Assembly (NCBI GenBank): GCA_030524205.1
Contig: JAUNGZ010000024.1
Coordinates: 1-37,191 of the forward strand
DNA length: 37,191 nt
Direction of reading: 5' to 3'
Source: Eubacteriales bacterium
GTDB taxonomy: Bacteria; Bacillota; Clostridia; Oscillospirales; Butyricicoccaceae
A model generated the notes under the pieces. The model had not been told where the DNA came from, did not search any database, and was given only the letters and a program-made list of their open reading frames with translations. The translations under genes and the position numbers were made by a program. Below, one piece after another: positions 7,075-15,097 of the stretch (positions are counted from its first letter, which is position 1; each line of letters begins with the position of its first letter).

Positions 7075-7115
7075 TCCGAAAACACCTCCCTCGTTCTTTA
7101 TTCGTCAGTGATTCT

Positions 7116-7144
7116 ATTCTACCATCCTATTTCTTAAAATGCAA
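7116..7144 (-). promoter_or_regulatory. Promoter of rpsT
   Basis: On the minus strand TTGCAT (7139-7144) and TAGAAT (7116-7121) are 17 bp apart. A second TAGAAT overlaps five bases downstream. The flanks are AT-rich. Confidence 0.75.
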
Positions 7145-7251
7145 GATTTTTTTGCATTTAAATCTCAATTTTTCTTTGCGGCGCAATTTTCATCCCTGAT
7201 ATAGGCCCGAATCCGCAGAACAGACGCGCGGACTCCGCTATGGCAACGGAA

Positions 7252-8367
7252 TTATTCAAAAATCTGCCGAAGAAAGCCGTATCCCTCCGCCTCCAGCTGA
7301 TCATACGGGATGAAACGGAGCGACGCGCTGTTGATGCAGTAGCGGAGCCCGCCCTGCTCCTCGGGGCCATCGTCGAAAACATGTCCCAGATGGGCGTCCC
7401 CCACGCGGCTGCGCACCTCTGTGCGCAGCATATTAAAGCTGGTGTCCGTTTTTTCATTCACAACCTCCGGAAGGATCGGTTTAGAAAAGCTGGGCCAGCC
7501 ACAGCCGGACTCAAATTTGTCCTGCGAGCTGAACAGCGGCTCTCCGGTGACTACGTCGACATAAATTCCCTTGTCAAACAGTGCAGCGTACTCGTTGGTG
7601 TAGGGGCGCTCGGTTTCGCCCTGCCGGGTGACCTTGTACTGGATATCGGTCAGCCTTTCTTTTAGCTCGGCGTCCCCGGGAGCAGGATAGTTCTCGGCGG
7701 GAATCAATGCGGAAAGGCCGTTTATCTTGTCCAGCCCTTGCTCCTTGACGAACGCATCAGCGGCGCTCAGGTCAATATGGCAGTATCCGCCCGGATTTTT
7801 ATCCAGATAATCCTGATGGTATTCCTCGGCCGGATAGAAATTGTTGAGCGGCAGCACCTCGGTGACGACCGGAGCATCGTATTTCGGCTGCTGCATGGCC
7901 GCCGCTTTCTCAGATATATCTTTGTCACCCTCATCTTCATAATAAATACCGGAACGGTACTGGCTTCCGCGGTCGTTGCCCTGCTGATTCACGCTGGTGG
8001 GATCGACTACTGCAAAAAAGCCTTCCAGCAGCTGCTCCGTCGAAATCCGCGCGGTGTCATACACAACTTTTACCGTTTCGGCATGGCCGGTGTTTTTAAA
8101 GCACACATCCTCATAGGTCGGATTTTCGGTGTTTCCGTTGGCGTAGCCCACCTCGGTATCGTATACGCCCGGCAGCTCTTTCATATACGCCTCCATTCCC
8201 CAGAAACAGCCGCCTGCCAGATAGATCGTGTGCAGATTCTCGGTATTGACCATCTTATCCTCCTGTTTTACCGTCATATCATCCCCGGCGGCGGAGCAGC
8301 CCGTCAGCGCCAGCATGGTACCAGCCAGTATCCCCGCTCCCAGCGATGTGATCCAACTTTTTTTCAT
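7252..8367 (-). CDS. msrAB: Lipoprotein MsrA-MsrB fusion methionine sulfoxide reductase
   Basis: This 371-residue bifunctional enzyme reduces both S- and R-methionine sulfoxide in oxidised proteins. It starts with a lipoprotein signal (MKKSW, hydrophobic run, LTGC with Cys24), placing it outside the membrane. The MsrA domain (about 46-200) has the catalytic GCFWG (Cys54), [11 protein letters not shown] and the end GGYCHIDL. The MsrB domain (about 225-371) has [25 protein letters not shown] and the catalytic [11 protein letters not shown] (Cys344). The CxxC zinc pairs found in many MsrB proteins are not evident. An external fusion of this type needs an electron donor across the membrane; no CcdA- or thioredoxin-like gene is adjacent. 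AAGGAA lies nine bases before the ATG. Confidence 0.95.
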   Translation of the reverse strand: MKKSWITSLGAGILAGTMLALTGCSAAGDDMTVKQEDKMVNTENLHTIYLAGGCFWGMEAYMKELPGVYDTEVGYANGNTENPTYEDVCFKNTGHAETVKVVYDTARISTEQLLEGFFAVVDPTSVNQQGNDRGSQYRSGIYYEDEGDKDISEKAAAMQQPKYDAPVVTEVLPLNNFYPAEEYHQDYLDKNPGGYCHIDLSAADAFVKEQGLDKINGLSALIPAENYPAPGDAELKERLTDIQYKVTRQGETERPYTNEYAALFDKGIYVDVVTGEPLFSSQDKFESGCGWPSFSKPILPEVVNEKTDTSFNMLRTEVRSRVGDAHLGHVFDDGPEEQGGLRYCINSASLRFIPYDQLEAEGYGFLRQIFE

Positions 8368-8398
8368 GACGCAGATTCCTTTCCCTTATCATGCTTTC

Positions 8399-8427
8399 AT
8401 TATATTCCTTTTAAGTAGCGTTTTAAA
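8399..8427 (-). promoter_or_regulatory. Likely promoter of msrAB
   Basis: On the minus strand a consensus -10 TATAAT (8399-8404) has a weak -35 TTTAAA (8422-8427) at 17 bp, about 32 bases before the start codon. The poor -35 would fit an activated promoter. Confidence 0.5.
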
Positions 8428-8566
8428 TAGCACAATTTTAATCACCTTTCTCATCCCATGCTTGGCAAGCCCATTTCGTTTCGAGCAATGTTCAAGTGCG
8501 ACAAAATCACGGCGCAATTTGACGGCTGGCATTTAAGGCGGGAGGACACGGAGCGGGAAATACAAA
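8428..8566. other. Intergenic stretch upstream of msrAB promoter
   Basis: This is part of a 330-base gap between msrAB and the AraC-type gene. No credible ORF, RNA gene or repeat was recognised in this portion. The rest of the gap holds the terminator and the structured segment listed separately. Confidence 0.5.
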
Positions 8567-8599
8567 TACGCCTCCGCTCTTAAAATGAGCGGAGGCGTA
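8567..8599 (-). terminator. Terminator hairpin of the AraC-type gene
   Basis: Perfect 13-bp arms, TACGCCTCCGCTC and GAGCGGAGGCGTA, enclose seven bases, and AAATAC/GTATTT can extend the stem. On the minus strand the downstream side is moderately T-rich. It lies about 100 bases past the stop codon. Confidence 0.7.
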
Positions 8600-8632
8600 C
8601 GGTATTTACCGAAATGTGGAATGCAGAAAAGC

Positions 8633-8688
8633 CGAATGCGCAATACTATGGCAGGGACGCGCCGTCGGGCATAGCGTCCTCGCATTCG
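8633..8688 (-). other. Nested stem region in the 3' UTR of the AraC-type gene
   Basis: An outer stem, CGAATGCG (8633-8640) with CGCATTCG (8681-8688), encloses an inner stem GGACGC (8655-8660) with GCGTCC (8674-8679). It sits between the stop codon and the terminator. The function is unknown; no known RNA family was recognised. Confidence 0.35.
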
Positions 8689-8697
8689 CAAAGCCGC

Positions 8698-9552
8698 TTA
8701 CTTGGAGATAAATTCTTTCGGATTTCGGTCAAACTCGCGTTTGAAAGCTTTTAAAAAGTTGGAATAATCGTTAAACCCGCAGCGCATGCACGCATCCATG
8801 ACCGAAACGCCTTCGCGCAGCATATTCCGTGCAACGGTCAGCCGTTTTTTCATAATGAACTGGTAGAGCGTCAAGCCGGTGTACCGTTTGAACTGGTTAT
8901 TAAGATAAAACTTGCTGATAAAAAAGACATGGGACAGTTGGTCGAGCGACAAATCCTCCGCCACATGATCGTTGATATAGGCGACGACCTGATTGATTTT
9001 ATCGTTTTCCGAAATATCCCGCCGGATGGTGTCCGGCGTGTCAAAATAGGCGCGGTTGAGGTAGACGAGAAATTCGATCAAGCAGGCGTGCAGCAGCGTA
9101 CGGCTGCCGAAGACACGCTTGGTCTGCTCCTCCGCCAAATACTCGCACAGCGCCTTCAGGCGAACCAGCACCGGCCCGTCCGGGCGGATAAGCTGGTACT
9201 TGCGCTGCGCCGCGTCGGTAAAGCAGGCGGAAAGATCGTCTCCCCAGTCCTGAAGCCGGTCGAAAAAATCGTCCGCGAGCCATATGACAAACCGCTCATA
9301 CGGCTTGCCGCGCGTGATTTCCGGGCGGTGGATATCGCGGTTGCTGGTCAGCAGGATGTCGCCCGGACGCAGCTGATAGGTGCGCCCCTCAATAATATAG
9401 TTCACGTCGCCCGAGAGAAAAAAGAACACCTCATAAAACGGATGCTCGTGGAACTCAACATCCGGCGGCGTCAAATCCAAGTAGTGATGGAATTCAAAAT
9501 CACGTTCTTCCATCGTCTGGCGGAGGGTAAATTCATCTTTGTATATATTCAA
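8698..9552 (-). CDS. AraC-family transcriptional regulator
   Basis: This 284-residue regulator has a cupin-type sensor half (about 20-110: FHEHPFYEVFFFLSGDVNYIIEGRTYQLRPGDILLTS) and a C-terminal double helix-turn-helix (about 190-284: LSLDQLSHVFFISKFYLNNQFKRYTGLTLYQF, then GFNDYSNFLKAFKREF). The start is taken as TTG 9552 because GGAGG lies eight bases upstream. An earlier in-frame start at 9597 would overlap the promoter's own -10 box. It is divergent from the glucuronate operon, and the arrangement suggests that it controls that operon in response to a sugar acid. The ligand is an inference from context only. Confidence 0.9.
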   Translation of the reverse strand: MNIYKDEFTLRQTMEERDFEFHHYLDLTPPDVEFHEHPFYEVFFFLSGDVNYIIEGRTYQLRPGDILLTSNRDIHRPEITRGKPYERFVIWLADDFFDRLQDWGDDLSACFTDAAQRKYQLIRPDGPVLVRLKALCEYLAEEQTKRVFGSRTLLHACLIEFLVYLNRAYFDTPDTIRRDISENDKINQVVAYINDHVAEDLSLDQLSHVFFISKFYLNNQFKRYTGLTLYQFIMKKRLTVARNMLREGVSVMDACMRCGFNDYSNFLKAFKREFDRNPKEFISK

Positions 9553-9585
9553 CAAAATCACCTCCGCATTTTTGATCATATTCAT

Positions 9586-9614
9586 ATTATATAGCAACTT
9601 TCACCAGATTTCAA
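9586..9614 (-). promoter_or_regulatory. Promoter of the AraC-type gene
   Basis: On the minus strand TTGAAA (9609-9614) and TATAAT (9586-9591) are separated by 17 bp. The predicted transcript start near 9579 excludes the upstream in-frame start and supports TTG 9552. Confidence 0.8.
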
Positions 9615-9627
9615 GCTTCAAATACCA

Positions 9628-9656
9628 TGCAAAAACGCACCAGAAATTGATATACT
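9628..9656 (+). promoter_or_regulatory. Likely promoter of the glucuronate operon
   Basis: A good -10 TATACT (9651-9656) has only a poor -35 (TGCAAA at 9628-9633, 17-bp spacer). A weak -35 beside a divergent AraC-type gene fits an activator-dependent promoter. The leader to the uxaC start is about 35 bases. Confidence 0.5.
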
Positions 9657-9696
9657 GATTTTGTTAACAGAGGTATCCGGAAAGGAGCAAAAAACC

Positions 9697-11103
9697 ATGA
9701 AAACCTTTATAAACGAGGACTTTTTGCTGCAAAACAAGATGGCCCGCAGGCTCTACCACGACTATGCGGAGAACACGCCGATTTTCGATTATCACTGTCA
9801 CCTGAACCCGCAGGAGATCTACGACGACACGCGCTTTACCGATCTGGCGCACGCTTGGCTGGGCGGCGACCATTATAAGTGGCGCGTGCTGCGCGCGGCG
9901 GGCGTGCCGGAGGAGTACGTCACCGGCAGCGCGCCGGGCCGCGAGAAATTCGACCGCTTCGCCGCGGTCATGCCCGGACTGATCGGCAACCCGATCTACC
10001 ACTGGTCGCATTTGGAGCTGAAGCGTTTTTTTGATGTAGACGAACTGCTCGATCCCGCAACCGCGGACGAAATTTGGGCCAAAGCAAACGAAAAGCTGCA
10101 AAGCCCTGCCGGCTCGGCGCGGTCGCTCATCCGCGAGAGCAACGTCCGCGCGCTGTGCACCACGGACGATCCGGTCGACTCGCTCGAGTGGCACAAAAAG
10201 CTGGCGGCGGATACGTCCTTTGCCGTCAAGGTGCTGCCCACCTTCCGGCCGGAAAAAGCGATGAACGTCACCGACCTCGGCTATCCCGCGTATTTGCAGA
10301 AGCTGGGCGCCGCCGCCAATCTCTATATCCGCACGCTGGACGACGTAAAGCAGGCGCTCGCCGCGCGCATGGAGTACTTCGCCGCCTGCGGCTGCCGCCT
10401 GTCCGATCACTCGTTCGGCTCGCCCGACTTCACCGTCTGGGACGAAAGCGCGGCCGAGCAAGCCGTTCACAAGGCGCTGACCGGCGAGCCGCTGCTGGAT
10501 TATGAGGCGATGGCCTACCAATCGGCCGTCATGGATTTCCTCGGCGGACTGTACGCCGAAAAGGGCTTTACCATGCAGCTCCATCTGGGGGCGATCCGCA
10601 ACCTGCACACCAAACGCTTCCGCGCGCTCGGCGCCGATATCGGCTGCGATTCCATCGGCGACCCGATCCCCGCCGCTTCGCTCGCCGCCCTGCTCGACCG
10701 GCTGGCCGCGCGGGACGCGCTGCCCCAAACCATCTTGTACACGCTCAACGCCGCCGACAACGACAAGCTGTCCGCCGCCGCCGGCTGTTTTCAGGACGGG
10801 CCCGGTGCCGGCAAAATCCAGTTCGGCTCGGCCTGGTGGTTCAACGATCATTTCGACGGCATGACGGCGCAGCTCAAATCGCTTGCAAACATCGGCGTGC
10901 TCAGCCACTTCATCGGCATGCTCACCGATTCGCGCTCGTTTCTTTCCTACCCGCGGCACGAGTATTTCCGCCGCATCCTGTGCCGCCTGTTCGGCGAATG
11001 GGTCGAACAGGGCATGGCGCCCGGCGACGACAAGCTGCTCGGCGGCATCGTCCGGGATATTTGTTACGGTAATGTTGTCCGCTACATCGGACTGGAAGAT
11101 TAA
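9697..11103 (+). CDS. uxaC: Glucuronate isomerase
   Basis: This 468-residue isomerase of the amidohydrolase-like uronate isomerase family converts D-glucuronate to D-fructuronate (and galacturonate to tagaturonate). Hallmarks are the N-terminal INEDFLLQNKMARRLYHDYAENTPIFDYHCHLNP with the HxH metal motif, WSHLELKRFF, the central LCTTDDPVDSLEWHK, QLHLGAIRN, and the C-terminal GMLTDSRSFLSYPRHEYFRRILC. The ATG at 9697 is used because AAAGGAG lies just upstream. It is the first gene of the operon uxaC-uxuA-TRAP-uxuB. Family membership is certain; whether it also serves galacturonate is open, since no uxaA/uxaB is nearby. Confidence 0.97.
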   Translation: MKTFINEDFLLQNKMARRLYHDYAENTPIFDYHCHLNPQEIYDDTRFTDLAHAWLGGDHYKWRVLRAAGVPEEYVTGSAPGREKFDRFAAVMPGLIGNPIYHWSHLELKRFFDVDELLDPATADEIWAKANEKLQSPAGSARSLIRESNVRALCTTDDPVDSLEWHKKLAADTSFAVKVLPTFRPEKAMNVTDLGYPAYLQKLGAAANLYIRTLDDVKQALAARMEYFAACGCRLSDHSFGSPDFTVWDESAAEQAVHKALTGEPLLDYEAMAYQSAVMDFLGGLYAEKGFTMQLHLGAIRNLHTKRFRALGADIGCDSIGDPIPAASLAALLDRLAARDALPQTILYTLNAADNDKLSAAAGCFQDGPGAGKIQFGSAWWFNDHFDGMTAQLKSLANIGVLSHFIGMLTDSRSFLSYPRHEYFRRILCRLFGEWVEQGMAPGDDKLLGGIVRDICYGNVVRYIGLED

Positions 11104-11115
11104 GGAGGTCTTTCT

Positions 11116-12165
11116 ATGAAACTGTCTTTTCGCTGGTACGGCGAAACCGACCCCGTCTCGCTCGAGTACATCAGCCAGATCCCGGGCATGCGCTCAATCG
11201 TGTCTGCGGTGTACGAGGTAAAGCCCGGCGAGGTCTGGCCGGAGGAAAGTCTGGCCAAAATGCAGGCGCAGTGCGCCGCGCACGGGCTTGTGTTCGACGT
11301 GGTCGAATCCATCCCGGTGCACGAGGACATCAAGCTCGGCCGCCCGAACCGCGACGCGCTGCTCGAGGTGTACTGCGAGAACATCCGCCGCTGCGCAAGG
11401 CACGGCGTCAAGTGCGTGACCTATAACTTCATGCCCGTGTTCGACTGGACGCGCACCCAGCTCGACAAAAAAGCGCCCGACGGCTCGACCAGTCTGGTCA
11501 TGTACTGGGAGCAGATGGAAGGGCTTGATCCCCTCAAGGACGACATCAATCTGCCCGGCTGGGACGCGAGCTACTCCAAGGAGCAGATCCGCGAGCTGAT
11601 CCGCGCCTACGGCGAAATCGGCGAGGAGGGGCTGTGGGAAAACGCCGCCTACTTCCTGCAAAAGGTCATCCCGACGGCGGAGGAATGCGGCGTTGTCATG
11701 GCGATCCATCCGGACGATCCCCCGTACCCGATCTTCGGCCTGCCGCGCATCATCACGAGCGAGAAAAACCTCGACCGCTACCTCGCGCTGTATGATTCGC
11801 CGTCCAACGCGCTGTGCCTGTGCACCGGCTCGCTCGGCTGCGCCAAGAGCAACGACATCCCCGCCATGGTGCGCAAATATTCCGCCGCGGGGCGCATCGG
11901 CTTCATGCACATCCGCAACGTGCAGATTTTGGACGACGGCTCGTTCGAGGAACGCGCCCACCTGTCCTCCTGCGGCTCGCTCGACCTGTACGAGATCGTC
12001 CGCGCGCTGGTCGAAACCGGCTTCGACGGCTACGTCCGTCCCGACCACGGCCGCATGATCTGGGGCGAGACCGGCAAGCCCGGCTACGGCCTGTACGACC
12101 GCGCGCTCGGCGCGACCTACCTGAACGGCCTGTTCGAGGCCTGCGAAAAAAGCCTTTCCAAGTAA
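11116..12165 (+). CDS. uxuA: Mannonate dehydratase
   Basis: This 349-residue dehydratase removes water from D-mannonate to give 2-keto-3-deoxy-D-gluconate. The N-terminus MKLSFRWYGETDPVSLEYISQIPGM and the internal YNFMPVFDWTRT, MAIHPDDPPYPIFGLPRIIT, CTGSLG and GRIGFMHIRNVQ stretches are typical of the iron/manganese-dependent UxuA family with a TIM-barrel fold. Length is normal. TAAGGAGG overlaps the end of uxaC, 12 bases from the start, so expression is coupled. It acts after UxaC and UxuB in the pathway. Confidence 0.97.
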   Translation: MKLSFRWYGETDPVSLEYISQIPGMRSIVSAVYEVKPGEVWPEESLAKMQAQCAAHGLVFDVVESIPVHEDIKLGRPNRDALLEVYCENIRRCARHGVKCVTYNFMPVFDWTRTQLDKKAPDGSTSLVMYWEQMEGLDPLKDDINLPGWDASYSKEQIRELIRAYGEIGEEGLWENAAYFLQKVIPTAEECGVVMAIHPDDPPYPIFGLPRIITSEKNLDRYLALYDSPSNALCLCTGSLGCAKSNDIPAMVRKYSAAGRIGFMHIRNVQILDDGSFEERAHLSSCGSLDLYEIVRALVETGFDGYVRPDHGRMIWGETGKPGYGLYDRALGATYLNGLFEACEKSLSK

Positions 12166-12214
12166 CGCCGTTATGAAAAGAGGAACTGAAAAGGAAAGAG
12201 GGAATAAGCGCACA

Positions 12215-13243
12215 ATGAGACAGATGAAAAAAATGCTTGCGCTTGTGCTGACAGCGGCGCTGTCCGCCGCGGCCCTGAGCGGCTGCGGACAGGGCGCGGC
12301 AAGCAAAACCATCGTCCGCATCGGGCACAACCAGTCGACCAACCACCCCACGCACATCGCGCTGACCGCCTTCGCCGATTTTATCGAGGAACGGCTGGGC
12401 GACAAGTACGACGTGGAGGTCTATCCGAGCGAGCTGCTCGGCTCACAGACCGACATGGTGCAGCTCACGCAGACCGGCGCGATCGACTTCTGCGTGGCGA
12501 GCAACTCCATTCTGGAGACCTTCTCCACCAATTACACGCTGTTCAACATGCCCTATCTGTTCGCGTCCAGCGAAGCGTACCACGCCTCGATGGACGATGA
12601 GGCCATCGTCGGGCCGATTTTTGAATCGACCCGCAAGGCCGGCTTTGAGGCCGTCACGTGGATCGACGCGGGCACGCGCAATTTCTACACCGTGTCGGGG
12701 CCGATCGAAAGCCCGGCTGATCTCAAGGGCCTGAAAATCCGCGTACAGCAGTCGCCGACCAACGTTGAAATGATGCGTCTGCTCGGCGGCTCGGCAACGC
12801 CGATGGGCTTCGGCGAGGTATACACCGCGCTGCAAAGCAAGGTCATCGACGGCGCGGAGAACAACGAGCTTGCGCTGACCGACAACGGCCACGGCGACGT
12901 ATGCAAATATTATTCCTACGACATGCACCAGATGATCCCCGATATCCTGATCGGCAACTGCGCGTTTTTGGACGACATGCCCGCGGAGGACCGCGCCGTC
13001 TTTGACGAGGGCTTCAAGCTGGTCAATCAGGTCGAGCGGGACGCATGGACAAGCGCGGTGGAAAAAGCCAAGGACAAGGCGCTGAACGAGCAGGGCGTGC
13101 AGTTCAATTATCCCGATACCAAGCCGTTTCAGGATATCTGCACCCCGATGCACGAGCAGATGCTCGAAAGCCACCCCGATCTGCGGCCCATCTATGAGAA
13201 AATCCAGCAGCATAACGCCGAGCATCCCTCGGCGGCGGCTTGA
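12215..13243 (+). CDS. TRAP transporter substrate-binding lipoprotein (DctP type)
   Basis: This 342-residue extracytoplasmic solute receptor belongs to a tripartite ATP-independent transporter. The ATG at 12215 follows a weak AAGAGGGA site; an ATG 14 codons earlier has none. The lipoprotein signal ends in LSGC (Cys24). The DctP fold shows as IVRIGHNQSTNHPTHIALTAFADFIEERLG, YPSELLGSQTDMVQLTQTGAIDF and the ligand-contact region around LKIRVQQSPTNVEMMRLLGGSATPMGFGEVYTALQSKVIDGAENN, with the Arg usually salt-bridged to the substrate carboxylate (the R of LKIRV). Position between uxuA and uxuB points to a hexuronate such as glucuronate as substrate. Confidence 0.93.
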   Translation: MRQMKKMLALVLTAALSAAALSGCGQGAASKTIVRIGHNQSTNHPTHIALTAFADFIEERLGDKYDVEVYPSELLGSQTDMVQLTQTGAIDFCVASNSILETFSTNYTLFNMPYLFASSEAYHASMDDEAIVGPIFESTRKAGFEAVTWIDAGTRNFYTVSGPIESPADLKGLKIRVQQSPTNVEMMRLLGGSATPMGFGEVYTALQSKVIDGAENNELALTDNGHGDVCKYYSYDMHQMIPDILIGNCAFLDDMPAEDRAVFDEGFKLVNQVERDAWTSAVEKAKDKALNEQGVQFNYPDTKPFQDICTPMHEQMLESHPDLRPIYEKIQQHNAEHPSAAA

Positions 13244-13259
13244 CGGAGGTGGATGACAA

Positions 13260-13745
13260 ATGAAAACGCTTCGTACCATTTTGACCCGCGCGCTTAACGT
13301 GCTGGCCGGCGTCAGCTTTCTGGCAATGGTTCTGCTGACCTGCTGGCAGGTCTTTACCCGCTACGTGCTCGGTTCCCCCTCCTCTTGGTCGGAGGAGCTG
13401 GTTTCCTACCTGTTCGCTTGGATGAGCCTTTTGGGCGCGTCGCTTGTCACCGGCGAGCGCGGGCACATGAACATCCCGATTTTGATCGAAAAGCTCCGCC
13501 CGGGCGGCCAGAAGGGCATGCTTGTGCTGGGCGAGGTGATCGCGCTGCTGTTCTCGGCCGTTATTCTGGTGTTCGGCGGCGTGCAGATCGCCAACCTCGC
13601 GATGGGGCAGATGACCTCGTCGCTCGGCGTGCCGATCGGCGTATTCTATATCGTGCTGCCGCTGTGCGGCGTGCTTAATATCCTTTATACCGCGCTAAAT
13701 ATCGCCGACATCCTCAAAAGCGGACCGGAAAAGGAGGCGTACTGA
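13260..13745 (+). CDS. TRAP transporter small permease (DctQ type)
   Basis: This 161-residue membrane protein with four predicted helices is the small TRAP subunit. Typical features are the N-terminal amphipathic start, VLLTCWQVFTRYVLGSPSSWSEELVSYLFAWMSLLGASL near residues 20-60, and a C-terminal helix ending PLCGVLNILYTALNIADIL. A good GGAGG stands before the ATG. Its stop overlaps the start of the large subunit gene by one base (TGATG), so the two are translationally coupled. Confidence 0.92.
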   Translation: MKTLRTILTRALNVLAGVSFLAMVLLTCWQVFTRYVLGSPSSWSEELVSYLFAWMSLLGASLVTGERGHMNIPILIEKLRPGGQKGMLVLGEVIALLFSAVILVFGGVQIANLAMGQMTSSLGVPIGVFYIVLPLCGVLNILYTALNIADILKSGPEKEAY

Positions 13746-15046
13746 TGGCTATACAATCCTTATTCATCATCCTTGTGGTGCTGCTGGTGCTGCTCGCGCT
13801 CGGCGTGCCGATCGCCTACTCCATCGGCATCGCGTCGCTGACCGCTATCCTGCAGATCGTGCCGCTTGACGTCGCGGTGGTCACCGGCGCGCAGCGCACC
13901 TTTGTCGGCATGAGCAAATTCAGCCTGACGGCGATCCCCTTCTTCATTCTGGCGGGCAACCTGATGAATCAGGGCGGCATCGCCAAGCGGCTGGTCGATT
14001 TCGTCATGGCGCTGCTCGGCAAGCTGCCCGGCGCGCTGCTGGTTACCAACTCGGGCGCGAACGCCCTGTTCGGCGCAATCTCCGGCTCGGCTTCCGCGGC
14101 GGCGGCCGCCGTCGGCAGCATGGTGAAGGACGGCGAGGAGCGTCAGGGCTACGATCCCGCGCTCTGCGCGGCGACCAACGGCGCCTCCGCCCCGTCCGGT
14201 CTGCTGATTCCCCCGTCCAACGCGCTGATCACCTACTCGCTCGCCTCCGGCGGCACCTCGGTCGCGGCGCTCTTTCTCGGCGGTTACATCCCAGGGCTGC
14301 TGTGGGCGCTGTGCTGCATCCTTGTGGGCGTGCTGATCGCCCGCAAAAAGGGCTATAAGGGCATCCCCGGCAAGTTTGACTGGAAAAACCTCGGCGTGTG
14401 CACGCTCAAGGCAATTCCCGCCCTGTCGCTGATCGTCGTCGTAATCGGCGGCATCGTGGCCGGCGTGTTCACCGCGACCGAGGGCTCGGCCATCGCGGTC
14501 GTCTACGCGCTCATCCTCGGCATCTGCTACCGCAACATCACGGTCAAGTCTTTCTGGGATATTGTGATCGACAGTGCGAAAATGAGCGGCATGGTCGTCT
14601 TCCTGATCGGCGTGTCCAACATCCTCGGCTGGGTCATGGCCTTTACGCAGATCCCGCAGGCGGTTTCCGCCGCGCTGCTCGGCCTGACCAGCAACCCGAT
14701 CGTCATCCTGCTGATCATGAACGTCATCCTGTTGGTGGCGGGCACGTTTATGGACGTCACCCCGGCGATCCTGATCTTCACCCCGCTGTTCCTGCCCATC
14801 GTGCAGACCTTCGGCATCCACCCGGTGCATTTCGGCCTGCTGCTGGTTTACAACCTGTGCATCGGCAACATCACGCCGCCGGTCGGCAACACGCTCTTTG
14901 TCGCCATCAAGGTGGGACGCACGACGCTGGCGAAAACCATGCCCTATATGCTCTGGTATTACGCGGCGATTCTGATCGGCCTGCTGCTGGTCACCTATGT
15001 GCCGATGATCAGCATGGGGCTGCCGATGGCGGCCGGTCTGGTCTAA
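13745..15046 (+). CDS. TRAP transporter large permease (DctM type)
   Basis: This 433-residue polytopic protein with about 12 helices forms the sodium-coupled channel of the TRAP transporter. Family marks include the N-terminal LVVLLVLLALGVPIAYSIGIAS, IPFFILAGNLMNQGGIAKRLVDF, SGSASAAAAAVGSMVK, the PSNALITYSLASGGTSVAALFLGGYIPG loop and the C-terminal HPVHFGLLLVYNLCIGNITPPVGNTLFVA. Length is normal. It lies between dctQ and uxuB in the glucuronate operon and should import the same sugar acid that the operon degrades. Confidence 0.95.
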   Translation: MAIQSLFIILVVLLVLLALGVPIAYSIGIASLTAILQIVPLDVAVVTGAQRTFVGMSKFSLTAIPFFILAGNLMNQGGIAKRLVDFVMALLGKLPGALLVTNSGANALFGAISGSASAAAAAVGSMVKDGEERQGYDPALCAATNGASAPSGLLIPPSNALITYSLASGGTSVAALFLGGYIPGLLWALCCILVGVLIARKKGYKGIPGKFDWKNLGVCTLKAIPALSLIVVVIGGIVAGVFTATEGSAIAVVYALILGICYRNITVKSFWDIVIDSAKMSGMVVFLIGVSNILGWVMAFTQIPQAVSAALLGLTSNPIVILLIMNVILLVAGTFMDVTPAILIFTPLFLPIVQTFGIHPVHFGLLLVYNLCIGNITPPVGNTLFVAIKVGRTTLAKTMPYMLWYYAAILIGLLLVTYVPMISMGLPMAAGLV

Positions 15047-15097
15047 TTCCCAGCCGCCCTGTAAGAAACGCATACCGTTTGTGAAAGGATGATAGCA

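Noticed and set aside
9553-9597. Upstream in-frame start of the AraC-type gene
   Set aside because: The promoter -10 box overlaps it, and a good ribosome binding site serves the TTG at 9552.
9664-10959. Long open frame on the minus strand opposite uxaC (over 400 codons)
   Set aside because: It lies fully antisense to a certain gene, is rich in Arg, Gly and Val as expected from the complement of GC-rich codons, and has no ribosome binding site or known domain.
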